From Clostridium_AI sp964409685 (GTDB lineage Bacteria; Bacillota; Clostridia; Lachnospirales; Lachnospiraceae): 64,000 bases of DNA. The stretch covers positions 1 to 64,000 of the forward strand of contig CAYPEJ010000026.1 of assembly GCA_964409685.1 (NCBI GenBank), read 5' to 3'. Positions 33,546 to 42,777 of this stretch are shown piece by piece. Under the pieces are notes generated by a model. That model saw only the letters and a program-made list of their open reading frames with translations, ran no database searches and was not told where the DNA came from. A program made the translations under genes and the position numbers. Every line of letters begins with the position of its first letter. Position 1 is the first letter of the stretch.

Positions 33546-34892
33546 TTACTCTATCCCATATATGTAATATATTTTCTTCCAAAAATTCTTGTATTCCTCA
33601 GTATTTTTATCTAATCTTACCAATGCTTTAATACTTTCTTCCATAATTGCTTTTTGGAAAACACATCTTGCAGCACAGACTTCATATACATCACCTCTTG
33701 AACTTCTTTGTATCCCCTTACACCAATAGGAACAAATTTTCCTTGCAACACAATATTTACAAATTTTGCTATCTAACCGATTAATATTAGCGGCAAACTC
33801 TACCTTCTTCTTACTCAATTCTTTTTTATAAATATTCCCCAAAAGAAATTCCTCATCATTGCAAAACATTTGACACGGATAAATATTTCCATCTGTATCA
33901 ACAAACACTGAATGTCCTGACGTACAATTCTTTTTCATTTTATTAGTCGCTATTTGTGTAATCGGAGCTATCATCCCCTTCGAGCCTGTATATTCACCAT
34001 CCACAAAAAGCTTGCTTATGTAATAATTCGACAATTCTCTCGCGATTAGATCAAGCTTTTCTAAATCTTCACATCCTGATATCTCTAATTCTGGGTCATC
34101 TGTTTCAACTGGTACTATAGCCAAATCATAATATCCCCATTCTTCCAATTCTTTCACCCATTCAATAGCCTGTCCTTGTTTATAAGCATTTATATGATTC
34201 TTATTAATGACCATTTGTAATGCAAATTTAATGCCATTTTCTCTAAGTTTCTTTGTCGCTTCTTTTAGACTTAAATATACACTATCCTTACGAACCTTAA
34301 ATACTCTCGCCTTATCATTAATCTCCATAGGTCCATCAATACTACTTACGATCTCTATATGATATTCTTTAATAAATTCAATCATTTCATCTGTAATCAG
34401 TGTAAGATTTGTACTGAATGCAAATACAGGAACATCAACTCCACATTCATTAAAATACTCAATACACTTAGGAATAAACTTTTTAATCTCAAAATAGTCC
34501 AAAAGTGGTTCTCCACCAAAAAAACTGATACTTTTAATTCCTTCTGGATATTTTTCAAGCAAAAACTTAACTGTATCCATAAACAAATCACAAGTGATGA
34601 ATTTAGGTTTCTCTGTTAAATTACCATATTCTCCTTCGCCTGCAAAACAGTATTTACATCCCAAATTGCAAGTTCTCGCAGCCATAAACACTATTCCCGG
34701 CTTACCAACAGACATTTCTAATTTTTTTAAGTCTTCTATTTTCTTTTCATATGTAGTAAATATATCATAAAGTTGCTCATCCGTGTACTGTTCCTCATCT
34801 AACAAATCAAATACTTTTACTAATCTTGAAGTTGGTACATGATATATTATTGTATTTTCAACATCATTTACAAAAAAGAAATCTCTTTTCAT
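33546..34892 (-). CDS. Radical SAM/SPASM peptide maturase
   Basis: A 448-residue radical SAM enzyme. An N-terminal part (1-65) may be a leader-binding domain. ARTCNLGCKYCFAGEGEYG carries the CxxxCxxC motif (Cys75, Cys79, Cys82) for the S-adenosylmethionine cluster, and SISFFGGEPLLDYFEIKKF is the next family motif. The C-terminal SPASM region (about 320-420) has NCTSGHSVFVDTDGNIYPCQ, KICKYCVARKICSYWCKG and VCAARC, enough cysteines for two auxiliary clusters. Such enzymes build thioether or carbon-carbon links in peptides such as sactipeptides, streptide and cyclophanes, and some epimerise. It is the first gene of the operon. The linkage type cannot be read from sequence. Confidence 0.94.
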   Translation of the reverse strand: MKRDFFFVNDVENTIIYHVPTSRLVKVFDLLDEEQYTDEQLYDIFTTYEKKIEDLKKLEMSVGKPGIVFMAARTCNLGCKYCFAGEGEYGNLTEKPKFITCDLFMDTVKFLLEKYPEGIKSISFFGGEPLLDYFEIKKFIPKCIEYFNECGVDVPVFAFSTNLTLITDEMIEFIKEYHIEIVSSIDGPMEINDKARVFKVRKDSVYLSLKEATKKLRENGIKFALQMVINKNHINAYKQGQAIEWVKELEEWGYYDLAIVPVETDDPELEISGCEDLEKLDLIARELSNYYISKLFVDGEYTGSKGMIAPITQIATNKMKKNCTSGHSVFVDTDGNIYPCQMFCNDEEFLLGNIYKKELSKKKVEFAANINRLDSKICKYCVARKICSYWCKGIQRSSRGDVYEVCAARCVFQKAIMEESIKALVRLDKNTEEYKNFWKKIYYIYGIE

Positions 34893-34941
34893 ATTTATCC
34901 TGCTTTCTTATCAAACATTACTTATCCAAATTCCATCTCAC

Positions 34942-34970
34942 ATAATACCATCCCTCTTAGTTTATGTCAA
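34942..34970 (-). promoter_or_regulatory. Promoter of the RiPP operon
   Basis: TTGACA (34965-34970), 17 nt and TATTAT (34942-34947) on the minus strand, about 50 bp before the radical SAM start. With the terminator at 35023-35058 just upstream it makes the operon an independent unit. Confidence 0.82.
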
Positions 34971-35022
34971 CTCTTTACTTCTTTCTTTTATTATTTACTT
35001 TTTTTGGCATTTCCTATGAATC

Positions 35023-35058
35023 AAAAAGCTGCCATACTAATTTCTTAGTATAGCAGCT
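35023..35058 (-). terminator. Terminator after the AI-2E-family gene
   Basis: On the minus strand AGCTGCTATACTAA pairs with TTAGTATGGCAGCT around a 4-nt loop, followed by TTTTTGA. Confidence 0.88.
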
Positions 35059-35074
35059 CTTAGTAAACCTCCGA

Positions 35075-36196
35075 CTAAAACTTCATAAATTCAACGATAT
35101 CCCGACATATAATCTTAATTCCACGCAAAATATCATCAAACATACCAGCATGATAAAAATTCACAATTACCATTCCTATCGGAATCCCAATAATCAATCC
35201 AAATAAACCGCCAAATTTGTATCCAATAAACATGAAAAACAAGGTGGATAACGGCGAAATTCCTATACTATCTCCTACCATCTTAGGTTGTAATACTTGC
35301 TTAATCACTTGACAAAGTAGATAAATAATCACAAGAAATATTGCATCTGCATATCTTCCAATTATAATATTATACACTGCCCAAGGTCCTAACACTGCAC
35401 CTGTTCCAAAGAACGGAAGTAAGTCCAAGAAAGCCACCGCCAAGGCAAGCAAGATTGCATAATTCACATCCATAATGGAAAAGCCAACAAATAAAATTGC
35501 TAGCACTATCAACATAAGCTTAAATTGGGCACGAAAATATCCACCAATTGCTTGTTTGAAATTGTTCACAACCATATCGAACTTATCTAACACCATATTT
35601 GGCACTGCTTTACGCATAAGCAATACAATTTTATCCCTATCTGCAATAAAGAAATAAGACGATAACAACACAATAATCGTCGAAAAGACAACATCTGCAA
35701 TATCCTTTGCAAAGTCCCCTGCATCACTAAATGTAGGAAGTTGTTCACTTGTCATAAATGTAGAAATACTATTTCCAATGCCCTCAATGATTGAATCTAA
35801 TGTATTACGATTTTGTTGTGGAAGCATAGAATATACCCCACTTAGTTTATCTGCAAATAAATCCATCTGTAAACTTAGTGCATTGTAAATATTCGGAATA
35901 TCTCGTATAAAACCAACAAGTTCTTTGATTAAAAAAGAACACACTCCATACAGTATCGCTATTACCGCAACTAAAACAACTATAATAATAATAGCCGAAC
36001 TATGCTTTCGTACAATCTTAATTCTTTTTTCCATAAATCGAACCAATGGATTTGCTATCATCGAAATAATCCATGCAAGCACAAACGGAAAAAAGAATCG
36101 AATAAACTTTGGTAGTATAAATATACAGAATAAAACAACGAATAAGGTAACCAATAAATTGGCTACTATTTTTAAGTATAATTTTCGCCTCTCCAC
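35075..36196 (-). CDS. AI-2E family transporter (permease)
   Basis: A 373-residue membrane protein of the AI-2E/YtvI family with about seven to eight helices, starting LYLKIVANLLVTLFVVLFCI. The C-terminal conserved part reads LLALAVAFLDLLPFFGTGAV (about 245-265) and MFIGYKFGGLFGLIIGIPIG. Family members carry diverse solutes and include Na+/H+ antiporters, so the name should not be read as proof of autoinducer export. YtvI-type members are linked to sporulation in some Clostridia. It follows the metal-permease gene by 12 bp and has a terminator of its own. Confidence 0.88.
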   Translation of the reverse strand: MERRKLYLKIVANLLVTLFVVLFCIFILPKFIRFFFPFVLAWIISMIANPLVRFMEKRIKIVRKHSSAIIIIVVLVAVIAILYGVCSFLIKELVGFIRDIPNIYNALSLQMDLFADKLSGVYSMLPQQNRNTLDSIIEGIGNSISTFMTSEQLPTFSDAGDFAKDIADVVFSTIIVLLSSYFFIADRDKIVLLMRKAVPNMVLDKFDMVVNNFKQAIGGYFRAQFKLMLIVLAILFVGFSIMDVNYAILLALAVAFLDLLPFFGTGAVLGPWAVYNIIIGRYADAIFLVIIYLLCQVIKQVLQPKMVGDSIGISPLSTLFFMFIGYKFGGLFGLIIGIPIGMVIVNFYHAGMFDDILRGIKIICRDIVEFMKF

Positions 36197-36208
36197 CCTA
36201 ACACATCC

Positions 36209-37048
36209 TTACTTAATAAACGGCTTTGCAAGCAACGTCATAAAAAATACAACTGATGCTACTAAAACAATCGTTGGACCTGTTGCTGTGTTATTATAAT
36301 ACGATAACACTAGTCCCAAAATACCCGAAAAAACAGATATTATAACGGAATACAAATGATATTCCCTCATATTATTGGACAAATTCCTGCTGCTTGCCGC
36401 TGGCAATATTAATAATGCATTAATAATCAAAATTCCAACCCAACGAATCGAAAACATAATAATAATGGCAATAAGCACTGCAAAGATATCCTCGATACGT
36501 TCTACTTTCACTCCCTTACTTTTAGCAAGAGAAGAATTTATACTGATCGTGTGCAATTGATTAAATGCAAATATCCAGAACAATATAGTCAAACAAAATA
36601 CCGCTGCCAAAAGTCCAATTTCTTTTCCAGTAATACTTAAGATATCTCCCACTAATAAGCTAGAATACTTCGCAAAGTTTCCACCAGAAGATAAAATTAC
36701 AAGACCTAATGCTGTTCCCAGCGATGAAAATACAGATATTATCGTGTCTGTCGATACTGTATTCTTTCTTTTAATCTGATTTAATCCTAATGCAAATATC
36801 ACTGCAAATATCAACATAGATACACTTGTATTTGCTACTCCAAATAAAACACCAATACCAATTCCAGTATAAGCCGAATGCCCAAGTGCCTCTGAAAAGA
36901 ATGCCATTTTCTGATTTACAATCATTGTTCCCAATATTGCAAATAGTGGCGTAATAATCAATACAGCAATGAAAGCATTTTTCATAAAATCATAGGAAAT
37001 CCATTGAAATGGTACAATTTTTTCTAAAATATCATATAGTATACTCAT
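36209..37048 (-). CDS. znuB: Metal ABC transporter permease (ZnuB-like)
   Basis: A 279-residue ABC-3 permease with about eight helices (AVLIITPLFAILGTMIVNQK, ALLILPAASSRNLSNNMREY). The second stretch, near residues 212-231, is the coupling region. It shares its first base with the last base of the ATPase gene. With the ATPase and the His-rich binding protein it makes a zinc- or manganese-type importer; the His-rich receptor favours zinc. Confidence 0.92.
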   Translation of the reverse strand: MSILYDILEKIVPFQWISYDFMKNAFIAVLIITPLFAILGTMIVNQKMAFFSEALGHSAYTGIGIGVLFGVANTSVSMLIFAVIFALGLNQIKRKNTVSTDTIISVFSSLGTALGLVILSSGGNFAKYSSLLVGDILSITGKEIGLLAAVFCLTILFWIFAFNQLHTISINSSLAKSKGVKVERIEDIFAVLIAIIIMFSIRWVGILIINALLILPAASSRNLSNNMREYHLYSVIISVFSGILGLVLSYYNNTATGPTIVLVASVVFFMTLLAKPFIK

Positions 37049-37833
37049 TACTGTTTCTCCTCCAAATATTGCACTGTTCCAAAAGTCTCCTTAAATTCAG
37101 CACTTTGAAATACTTCATCTGGTGTTCCATCTTTAATAATTGTACGATTTAAAAGCACCACTCTATCTGAGTATTTTGCTACATACTCTAAGTCATGAGA
37201 AATTAGGATTACTGCTAGATCATATTCTCGTTTTAACTTATCAATATTGTGATAGAAAAGCTCCATTCCATTGTGATCCATTCCCGAAACGGGCTCGTCT
37301 AGAATCAAAAGATTTGGAGTTTCGTAAGTTGCTAAAGATAATAATACCCTTTGCAACTCACCTCCCGATAAATCACATACTGTTTTATCAATTAAGTCCT
37401 CTGCTTTGAATTTTCTAAGCTGTTCCTTCACTTTCTTGTAAACGCGTTTACTTTTCCATAAAAACACAGGAACATTGGATATATAACTTGCAAATAAGTC
37501 ATATACACTTGTTGGTGTGTTTTTCGGAATATTTAAGTGCTGAGGAACATAGCCAACTCGAAGATTTCCAACTGCATTCGTTTTGATATCTTTAAATTCA
37601 ATATGCCCTTCATGCTTTACTTCATTTAGTAACGCTTTCATCAAAGTCGTTTTTCCAGCACCATTTTTACCGATAATGGTAGTAAGCTGTCCACAGTGAA
37701 TATGAAGGTTTACATTTTCAATAATGGTATCTCCACCAATCTTTACACCAAAGTCCTTTACTTTGATACAATGAAAACCACAGGCTTTTCTTCCTTTCGA
37801 ACCTTTAATAAGCTTCGCTTCTCCTGTATCCAT
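37048..37833 (-). CDS. znuC: Metal ABC transporter ATP-binding protein (ZnuC-like)
   Basis: An ATPase of 261 residues with Walker A IIGKNGAGKTTLMKALLNEV (about 52-71), signature LSGGELQRVLLSLA and Walker B LLILDEPVSGMDHNG. VGYVPQHLNIPKNTPTSVYD is typical for zinc and manganese importers. About 20 residues precede the ATPase domain, with two cysteines in RKACGFHCIKVKDF. It lies between the binding-protein gene (27 bp) and the permease gene. Confidence 0.92.
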   Translation of the reverse strand: MDTGEAKLIKGSKGRKACGFHCIKVKDFGVKIGGDTIIENVNLHIHCGQLTTIIGKNGAGKTTLMKALLNEVKHEGHIEFKDIKTNAVGNLRVGYVPQHLNIPKNTPTSVYDLFASYISNVPVFLWKSKRVYKKVKEQLRKFKAEDLIDKTVCDLSGGELQRVLLSLATYETPNLLILDEPVSGMDHNGMELFYHNIDKLKREYDLAVILISHDLEYVAKYSDRVVLLNRTIIKDGTPDEVFQSAEFKETFGTVQYLEEKQ

Positions 37834-37860
37834 CTTTTCACACCAAGCCTTTCTAAGATT

Positions 37861-38889
37861 CTATAGGGAATCTGTTAATATGCCCTTTAGTACATTAATA
37901 TTTTCTTGCATACCATCAATATATGCGTCTAAAGAGTCTCCCTTTGATGTCAATGCACTTAATACATACACTTCTGCGCCTGTTTCAGTGGAAATATTCG
38001 TTGCGATTGAGTCTTTGTATTCTGTCTCTGTAAGTAATACATTGATATTGTGAAGTTCTACTTCATCAATTACAGTTGCGATTGCACCAGCACTTAAACC
38101 AGATTCTTCGTCTAAGTCCAAGCTATATACTACTTCTAAACCTAAGTAATTTGTTAAATACTCGAATGCTTCATGGAAAATAATTACTTCCTTGTCGTCA
38201 GATACTTTTAATGCGTCAAGTTGTTCTTTGATTCCATTTACTTTCTCTACGTATACATCTAAATTACTGATATACATATCGCCTCTTTCTTCGTCAGCTT
38301 TTGCTAACCCGTTGGCAATATTATTTAATTGCATCATGTATCTCTCTGGGTCCATCCAAACATGCGCATTATCACCATGATTATGAACTTCTTCGCTTTC
38401 TGCTTCTGCCTCTTCGTGAGCATGAGCTTCTTCTGCTTCTTCGTGATCATGGTTATGTGTTTCTTCACTTTCTACTTCTGCTTCTTCGTGATCATGATCG
38501 TGTACATGTCCACTCTCTAATAACTCAATACCTTCACTTGCATCAATTACCATTAAATCTGGATACCTTGCAACAACTTCTTCTAAGAAACCTTCCATGC
38601 CTCCGCCATTCATTACGAATACATCTGCACCTTCTAATTTTCTCATATCACTTGTTGTAAGCTGATAATCATGTAAACAACCAGATTGGTTCTCTGTTAA
38701 ATTAACAACAGTCACACCATCCATATCTTTTACAAGATTTTGTGTCGCTGTATACGTCGGATAAAATGATGTTACAATTGTAAAAGTATCATCCTCTTTT
38801 TTATCATTTGTATCCATTAATTTCGTCACGCCAAATCCTGCTGCACCAACTACTACAAGAACAGCAAAAATAATTAAAAACTTTTTCAT
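37861..38889 (-). CDS. znuA: Zinc-type ABC transporter binding protein, His-rich
   Basis: An extracellular metal receptor of the ZnuA/TroA type (342 residues). The N-terminus (FLIIFAVLVVVGAAGFGVTK) is hydrophobic and has no lipobox cysteine, so the protein is probably held by an uncleaved helix or released. Between the first two metal-site regions lies a His/Asp/Glu-rich loop of about 50 residues (HVHDHDHEEAEVESEETHNH and onward), as in zinc receptors. Site residues show in NQSGCLHDYQLTTSDMRKL, NAHVWMDPERYMMQLNNIA and IIFHEAFEYLTNYLGLEVV. It is 10 bp after the DUF368 gene. Confidence 0.93.
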   Translation of the reverse strand: MKKFLIIFAVLVVVGAAGFGVTKLMDTNDKKEDDTFTIVTSFYPTYTATQNLVKDMDGVTVVNLTENQSGCLHDYQLTTSDMRKLEGADVFVMNGGGMEGFLEEVVARYPDLMVIDASEGIELLESGHVHDHDHEEAEVESEETHNHDHEEAEEAHAHEEAEAESEEVHNHGDNAHVWMDPERYMMQLNNIANGLAKADEERGDMYISNLDVYVEKVNGIKEQLDALKVSDDKEVIIFHEAFEYLTNYLGLEVVYSLDLDEESGLSAGAIATVIDEVELHNINVLLTETEYKDSIATNISTETGAEVYVLSALTSKGDSLDAYIDGMQENINVLKGILTDSL

Positions 38890-38899
38890 AAAAATACAC

Positions 38900-39754
38900 T
38901 TACTCTCTTCCTAAAAAATATGCTACTGCAAAACCAATTCCAAATGTAAATACACTTATTAAAATAGTTGACACATTTAGAGCAGTTAAACTTGTTTGCA
39001 TTAAAATCACAAAGGGAGATGCCACAATAAGTCCTAAAATAGCACAATATGTTAATGTCTCCTGCTTCTTTAAAAGCATTTCAATTAATTTTGCAACATA
39101 ATAAATACCTAAAAGAACTCCAACACCAAAAGGTGCCAAAATCAAGCATTGATGTATAAAATTACTGAAATCACCATTTACAAGCGCCGTAACTGTTAAA
39201 GTAACCGCTTCTAGCACTGGTGTATAAAAACCTAATAACATTAATATCATAGAACCACTTACACCTGGAATAACCATGGTAGCAGCTGCTATTATTCCAA
39301 CAAAAAATAAACGAATTGCCATCGTAACAGATAATACCAATGTTACGTCTGTTGCATTTTTACCATTTAACCATTGTAAAAGGAAGATAAATGCAAAGAA
39401 AACTAAGAATACAGCACCATTCCATACATTCATGCCTTTTCCCTTTACTTTCCCTAACATTAATGGTAATCCACCTAAAATTAATCCTATAAATAATAAA
39501 GATGTTGGAATTGGATAATTTGCAAATAGAAAATCAATTGCAAAGGATAACCCAATAATACCGAGCCCCATACCAATTCCGTATGGAATTAAAGTAATAA
39601 CACTCTTCTTAAACTGATGAAAAATATTGGTAACACTAGAGATAATCTTATCATAGATCCCCATGGAAACCATCATAGTGCCACCACTTACCCCTGGGAT
39701 GGCATTGGCGATGCCAATCAAGACACCTCGCAAAATATCTTTTATAAATTTCAT
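38900..39754 (-). CDS. DUF368-family membrane protein
   Basis: A 284-residue protein with about eight helices and two copies of the motif GxAxxxPGVSGG: GIANAIPGVSGGTMMVSMGI near the start and ATMVIPGVSGSMILMLLGFY in the middle. This repeat marks the DUF368 (PopT) family; some members were proposed to return undecaprenyl phosphate across the membrane, and I did not verify that role here. It overlaps hydE by 4 bp and runs into znuA with a 10-bp gap. Confidence 0.9.
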   Translation of the reverse strand: MKFIKDILRGVLIGIANAIPGVSGGTMMVSMGIYDKIISSVTNIFHQFKKSVITLIPYGIGMGLGIIGLSFAIDFLFANYPIPTSLLFIGLILGGLPLMLGKVKGKGMNVWNGAVFLVFFAFIFLLQWLNGKNATDVTLVLSVTMAIRLFFVGIIAAATMVIPGVSGSMILMLLGFYTPVLEAVTLTVTALVNGDFSNFIHQCLILAPFGVGVLLGIYYVAKLIEMLLKKQETLTYCAILGLIVASPFVILMQTSLTALNVSTILISVFTFGIGFAVAYFLGRE

Positions 39755-40821
39755 TTTTTCAACCTTTCATATTTCTGTGCCACAGAATCGCCTCGTTCTG
39801 TAACTACTTGATATCCAATAGAAGTCATTCTTCCACGTAAATCTTCTATACTTTCTGCCGCTTCGGCACCAGTACAGTTTTTATTATCATACAATTCATA
39901 TTGCTTACGCACTCTTAAAGGCGATAGATTCGGCATAACCACATTGGCTCCCGCTTGTATTCCCAGTTCTCGCCCTCTTGGATGCAATGTTCCAAGTGCA
40001 GTTGTTGCTGGCAAATTACATTTTGGAAGTAAAATTCGCAAAATGGATAGTAATAAATATGTTTTCTCCAAGGAACCTGCTTTTTCATCTCCAAATCTTG
40101 TATCATGATGTGGTATAAATGGCCCAATCCCAACCATATGGGGTTGTAATTCTTGCAAGAAAACTAAATCCCCCGCAAGATGTTCCTCCGTTTGTCCGGG
40201 AGAACCTACCATAAAACCAGCTCCTGTTTCAAAACCTAACCTTTTTAATGTAAAAAGACATCGCTTTCGATTGGATAAACTCATAGTTTCTGGATGCAAC
40301 ATTTTATAATGCGCTTCATTGGCAGTTTCATGGCGTAGTAAATAACGATTCGCTCCTGCTTCTTTATAACGACGATATATTTCTTCGCTTTTCTCGCCTA
40401 TGGACAACGTAATCGCTACATCTGGATATCTGGATTTAATGGAAGAAATAATGTCAACCATTCTTTCCTCGGTAAAATACAAATCCTCTCCACCTTGTAA
40501 CACAAAAGTGCGAAAACCCAAATCCCAGCCAGTTTCACAACACGCTAAGATTTCTTCTTTGGACAAACGATAACGGGGTACAACTTGATTGGAGGCTTGA
40601 ATGCCACAGTAATAACAATTATTTTTACAATAATTTGTAAACTCAATCAAACCACGAACAAACACTTTATCTCCATAATAATGCCTACGAAGTTCCACTG
40701 CCCGCTCTTGTAACTGTAATCTGTCCTGTTCTGTATACTCTCTTAAAAGTGTCGCATACTCGTCTAACTCTAAACTGCCGTACTTTATCAACTTACTTAC
40801 CAATTCTTTGCTTGTATGCAT
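39751..40821 (-). CDS. hydE: [FeFe]-hydrogenase H-cluster maturase HydE
   Basis: A radical SAM enzyme that helps to build the dithiomethylamine bridge of the H-cluster. The cluster motif is FTNYCKNNCYYCGIQASN (Cys about 66, 70, 73). GGEDLYFTEERMVDIISSIK, ANRYLLRHETANEAHYKML and AGFMVGSPGQTEEHLAGDLV are characteristic of HydE. The 356-residue length matches. hydF and hydG are not in the window, so maturation genes are split. It shares one base with hisC upstream and overlaps the DUF368 gene downstream. Confidence 0.95.
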   Translation of the reverse strand: MHTSKELVSKLIKYGSLELDEYATLLREYTEQDRLQLQERAVELRRHYYGDKVFVRGLIEFTNYCKNNCYYCGIQASNQVVPRYRLSKEEILACCETGWDLGFRTFVLQGGEDLYFTEERMVDIISSIKSRYPDVAITLSIGEKSEEIYRRYKEAGANRYLLRHETANEAHYKMLHPETMSLSNRKRCLFTLKRLGFETGAGFMVGSPGQTEEHLAGDLVFLQELQPHMVGIGPFIPHHDTRFGDEKAGSLEKTYLLLSILRILLPKCNLPATTALGTLHPRGRELGIQAGANVVMPNLSPLRVRKQYELYDNKNCTGAEAAESIEDLRGRMTSIGYQVVTERGDSVAQKYERLKK

Positions 40822-41885
40822 TATAAAATTTCCTTTAGCGCGTCTACTAATTCTTGCATTTGCACATCTGTACCAATGGTAATTCTTAAATAGTTATCAA
40901 TTCTTTCCTTATTAAAGTGACGAACATAAATATTACGTTCTTGTAACTTGTCAAAAATTTCTTTTGCTGGTACAGACTTATGAGTTGCAAATAAAAAGTT
41001 TGTCTTAGAATCTAAGCAAGTAAATCCCAGTTGTTCTAATTCCTTTTTCGCCCATTCTCTTGTCTTTACTATTTTCTCGATGGTCTTATTAAAATAATCC
41101 ACGTCACGAACAGACTCTGCGCCTAATTTAATTGTAAGCATATTCATTGTGTATGAGTTGTAGGAAAATTTCACTCTATCTAGGGCTTCAATCAAAGATT
41201 CGTTGGCAATACAATAACCAATACGTAAACCTGCTAGAGAACGTGATTTTGAGAATGTCTGTACAACAACTAAATTCTCATACTCAGGTAATAATGCAAT
41301 GGCACTTTCCCCTCCAAAATCAACATATGCTTCGTCCACAATTACAATAGAATCTTGATTGTGGTCTAAAATGTCTCGTATAAAATCTAATCCAACACAA
41401 ATGGATGTTGGAGCATTTGGGTTGGCAATAACTATGCCACCATTTTCTTTATAATAATCTTCCTTTTTGATGTGGAATGCTTCATCCAATTTTGGGCATT
41501 CGTATGGGATTCGATATAAATCTGCCCACACATCATAAAAGGAATATGTAATATCCGGAAATAATATTGGCTTCTTTGAATTAAAAAATGTCAAAAAGCA
41601 CATCCCCAGTACATCGTCGGAACCTACTCCAACAAAGACTTGTGAAGGTTTTACATTTTTAAATTTGGCTAATTCGGTTACCAATTCTCCTGCATCTAAC
41701 GCTGGATACAATCGTAAATCAGAGGATTGGAATTCTTCCAATGCTTTTTCGACTGCTGGTGCTGGTGGATATGGATTTTCATTGGCATTTAATTTTGTAA
41801 CTTTGTAATCCTTTGGCTGATAGCCCGCTACATAAGGATGAGCTATTGTTCGTATATTCTTTTCCCATTCCTTCATTCCTAACAC
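40821..41885 (-). CDS. hisC: Histidinol-phosphate aminotransferase (or related class I/II aminotransferase)
   Basis: A PLP aminotransferase of 354 residues. KVTKLNANENPYPPAPAVEK is the HisC N-terminal motif. IVIVDEAYVDFGGESAIALL gives the Asp and Tyr that hold PLP, and VVQTFSKSRSLAGLRIGYCI carries the PLP lysine (about 218). No other his genes are near, and it leads an operon with hydE. A stand-alone role, or aromatic or cobalamin-related (CobD-like) transamination, cannot be ruled out. Confidence 0.9.
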   Translation of the reverse strand: MLGMKEWEKNIRTIAHPYVAGYQPKDYKVTKLNANENPYPPAPAVEKALEEFQSSDLRLYPALDAGELVTELAKFKNVKPSQVFVGVGSDDVLGMCFLTFFNSKKPILFPDITYSFYDVWADLYRIPYECPKLDEAFHIKKEDYYKENGGIVIANPNAPTSICVGLDFIRDILDHNQDSIVIVDEAYVDFGGESAIALLPEYENLVVVQTFSKSRSLAGLRIGYCIANESLIEALDRVKFSYNSYTMNMLTIKLGAESVRDVDYFNKTIEKIVKTREWAKKELEQLGFTCLDSKTNFLFATHKSVPAKEIFDKLQERNIYVRHFNKERIDNYLRITIGTDVQMQELVDALKEIL

Positions 41886-41908
41886 AACCTTTCGTAAACT
41901 TAAACCTT

Positions 41909-41937
41909 ATTATAAATTACCAAATAGCGAAATACAA
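41909..41937 (-). promoter_or_regulatory. Promoter of the hisC-hydE operon
   Basis: TTGTAT (41932-41937), 17 nt and TATAAT (41909-41914) on the minus strand, about 25 bp before the hisC start. Confidence 0.7.
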
Positions 41938-41967
41938 GTAAAAGATTGTGGATTCTGGCAAAAGAAA

Positions 41968-42009
41968 AACAAGGAAGTATCTTGATTTTACCCAAAATAC
42001 TTCCTTGTT
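41968..42009 (-). terminator. Terminator after the TIM-barrel-like gene
   Basis: AACAAGGAAGTAT pairs perfectly with ATACTTCCTTGTT, followed on the minus strand by TTTCTTTTGCC. Confidence 0.88.
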
Positions 42010-42033
42010 ACACAATAAATCATAACTATTTCA

Positions 42034-42708
42034 TTATTCACGCTCATAATCTTCATGTCTGTATCGCATCATCATATCTCGAAAGATTTCACCACTAGTT
42101 GGTGGAGTATACGTAATAGCATTAGCGCCTGCTTCAATTGTCTCTAGTATACTTTCATCTGTTGGTCCGCCTGTTGCGATAATTGGTACATCTGGAAAAT
42201 CCTTACGAATGTTACGAATTACATCTGCTGTTCTCTTGGCACAGGATACATTTAGAATACTTGCACCACTTTCCAAACGTTTTCCTATATCTGTTTTATC
42301 AGAAGCAACCGTTACTACAATAGGAATCTCTATCTTCTGATCTAAAAATCTTAATGTTTCATTTGGCGTAGGTGCATTTACAACAACACCCATAGCACCT
42401 TGAAATTCTGCATCTTCTGCTAGATTTACCACGCGCTTCCCTGTAGTTGTGCCTCCTCCAACTCCGCAAAAAACAGGAACGTCAGAGCAGTTAATAATGG
42501 AATGTGTGATAATCGGCTGTGGCGTAAATGGATAGACTGCAATTACTGCATTGGCATTACAATTTCGAATAATCGCTACGTCTGTTGTAAACACCAAAGA
42601 TTTGATTAATTTTCCAAAAATTCGTATTCCACTTACCTGTTCAATTACACTTGGCACACGTATCATATGCCTTCTCAAGTTCCCTTCAATCTCTGGTACT
42701 GATTTCAT
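42034..42708 (-). CDS. Hypothetical TIM-barrel-like protein
   Basis: A 224-residue soluble protein common in Clostridia and often labelled only hydrolase. Alternating strands and helices with VPVFCGVGGGTTTGKRVVNL, GAMGVVVNAPTPNETLRFLD and VPIIATGGPTDESILETIEA resemble the phosphate-binding half of a TIM barrel (NanE or IMP-dehydrogenase like). No catalytic residues can be named. It is monocistronic, with its own terminator. Confidence 0.75.
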   Translation of the reverse strand: MKSVPEIEGNLRRHMIRVPSVIEQVSGIRIFGKLIKSLVFTTDVAIIRNCNANAVIAVYPFTPQPIITHSIINCSDVPVFCGVGGGTTTGKRVVNLAEDAEFQGAMGVVVNAPTPNETLRFLDQKIEIPIVVTVASDKTDIGKRLESGASILNVSCAKRTADVIRNIRKDFPDVPIIATGGPTDESILETIEAGANAITYTPPTSGEIFRDMMMRYRHEDYERE

Positions 42709-42777
42709 TTAAACCCACCTTTTTCAAATAGTAAATATATAATAATATGAAAGTTTCACTTTTTCAACGAAAATTTA

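Noticed and set aside
38301..38660. Plus-strand open frame of 119 codons rich in Leu and His
   Set aside because: It is the shadow of the His/Glu-rich loop of the zinc-binding protein.
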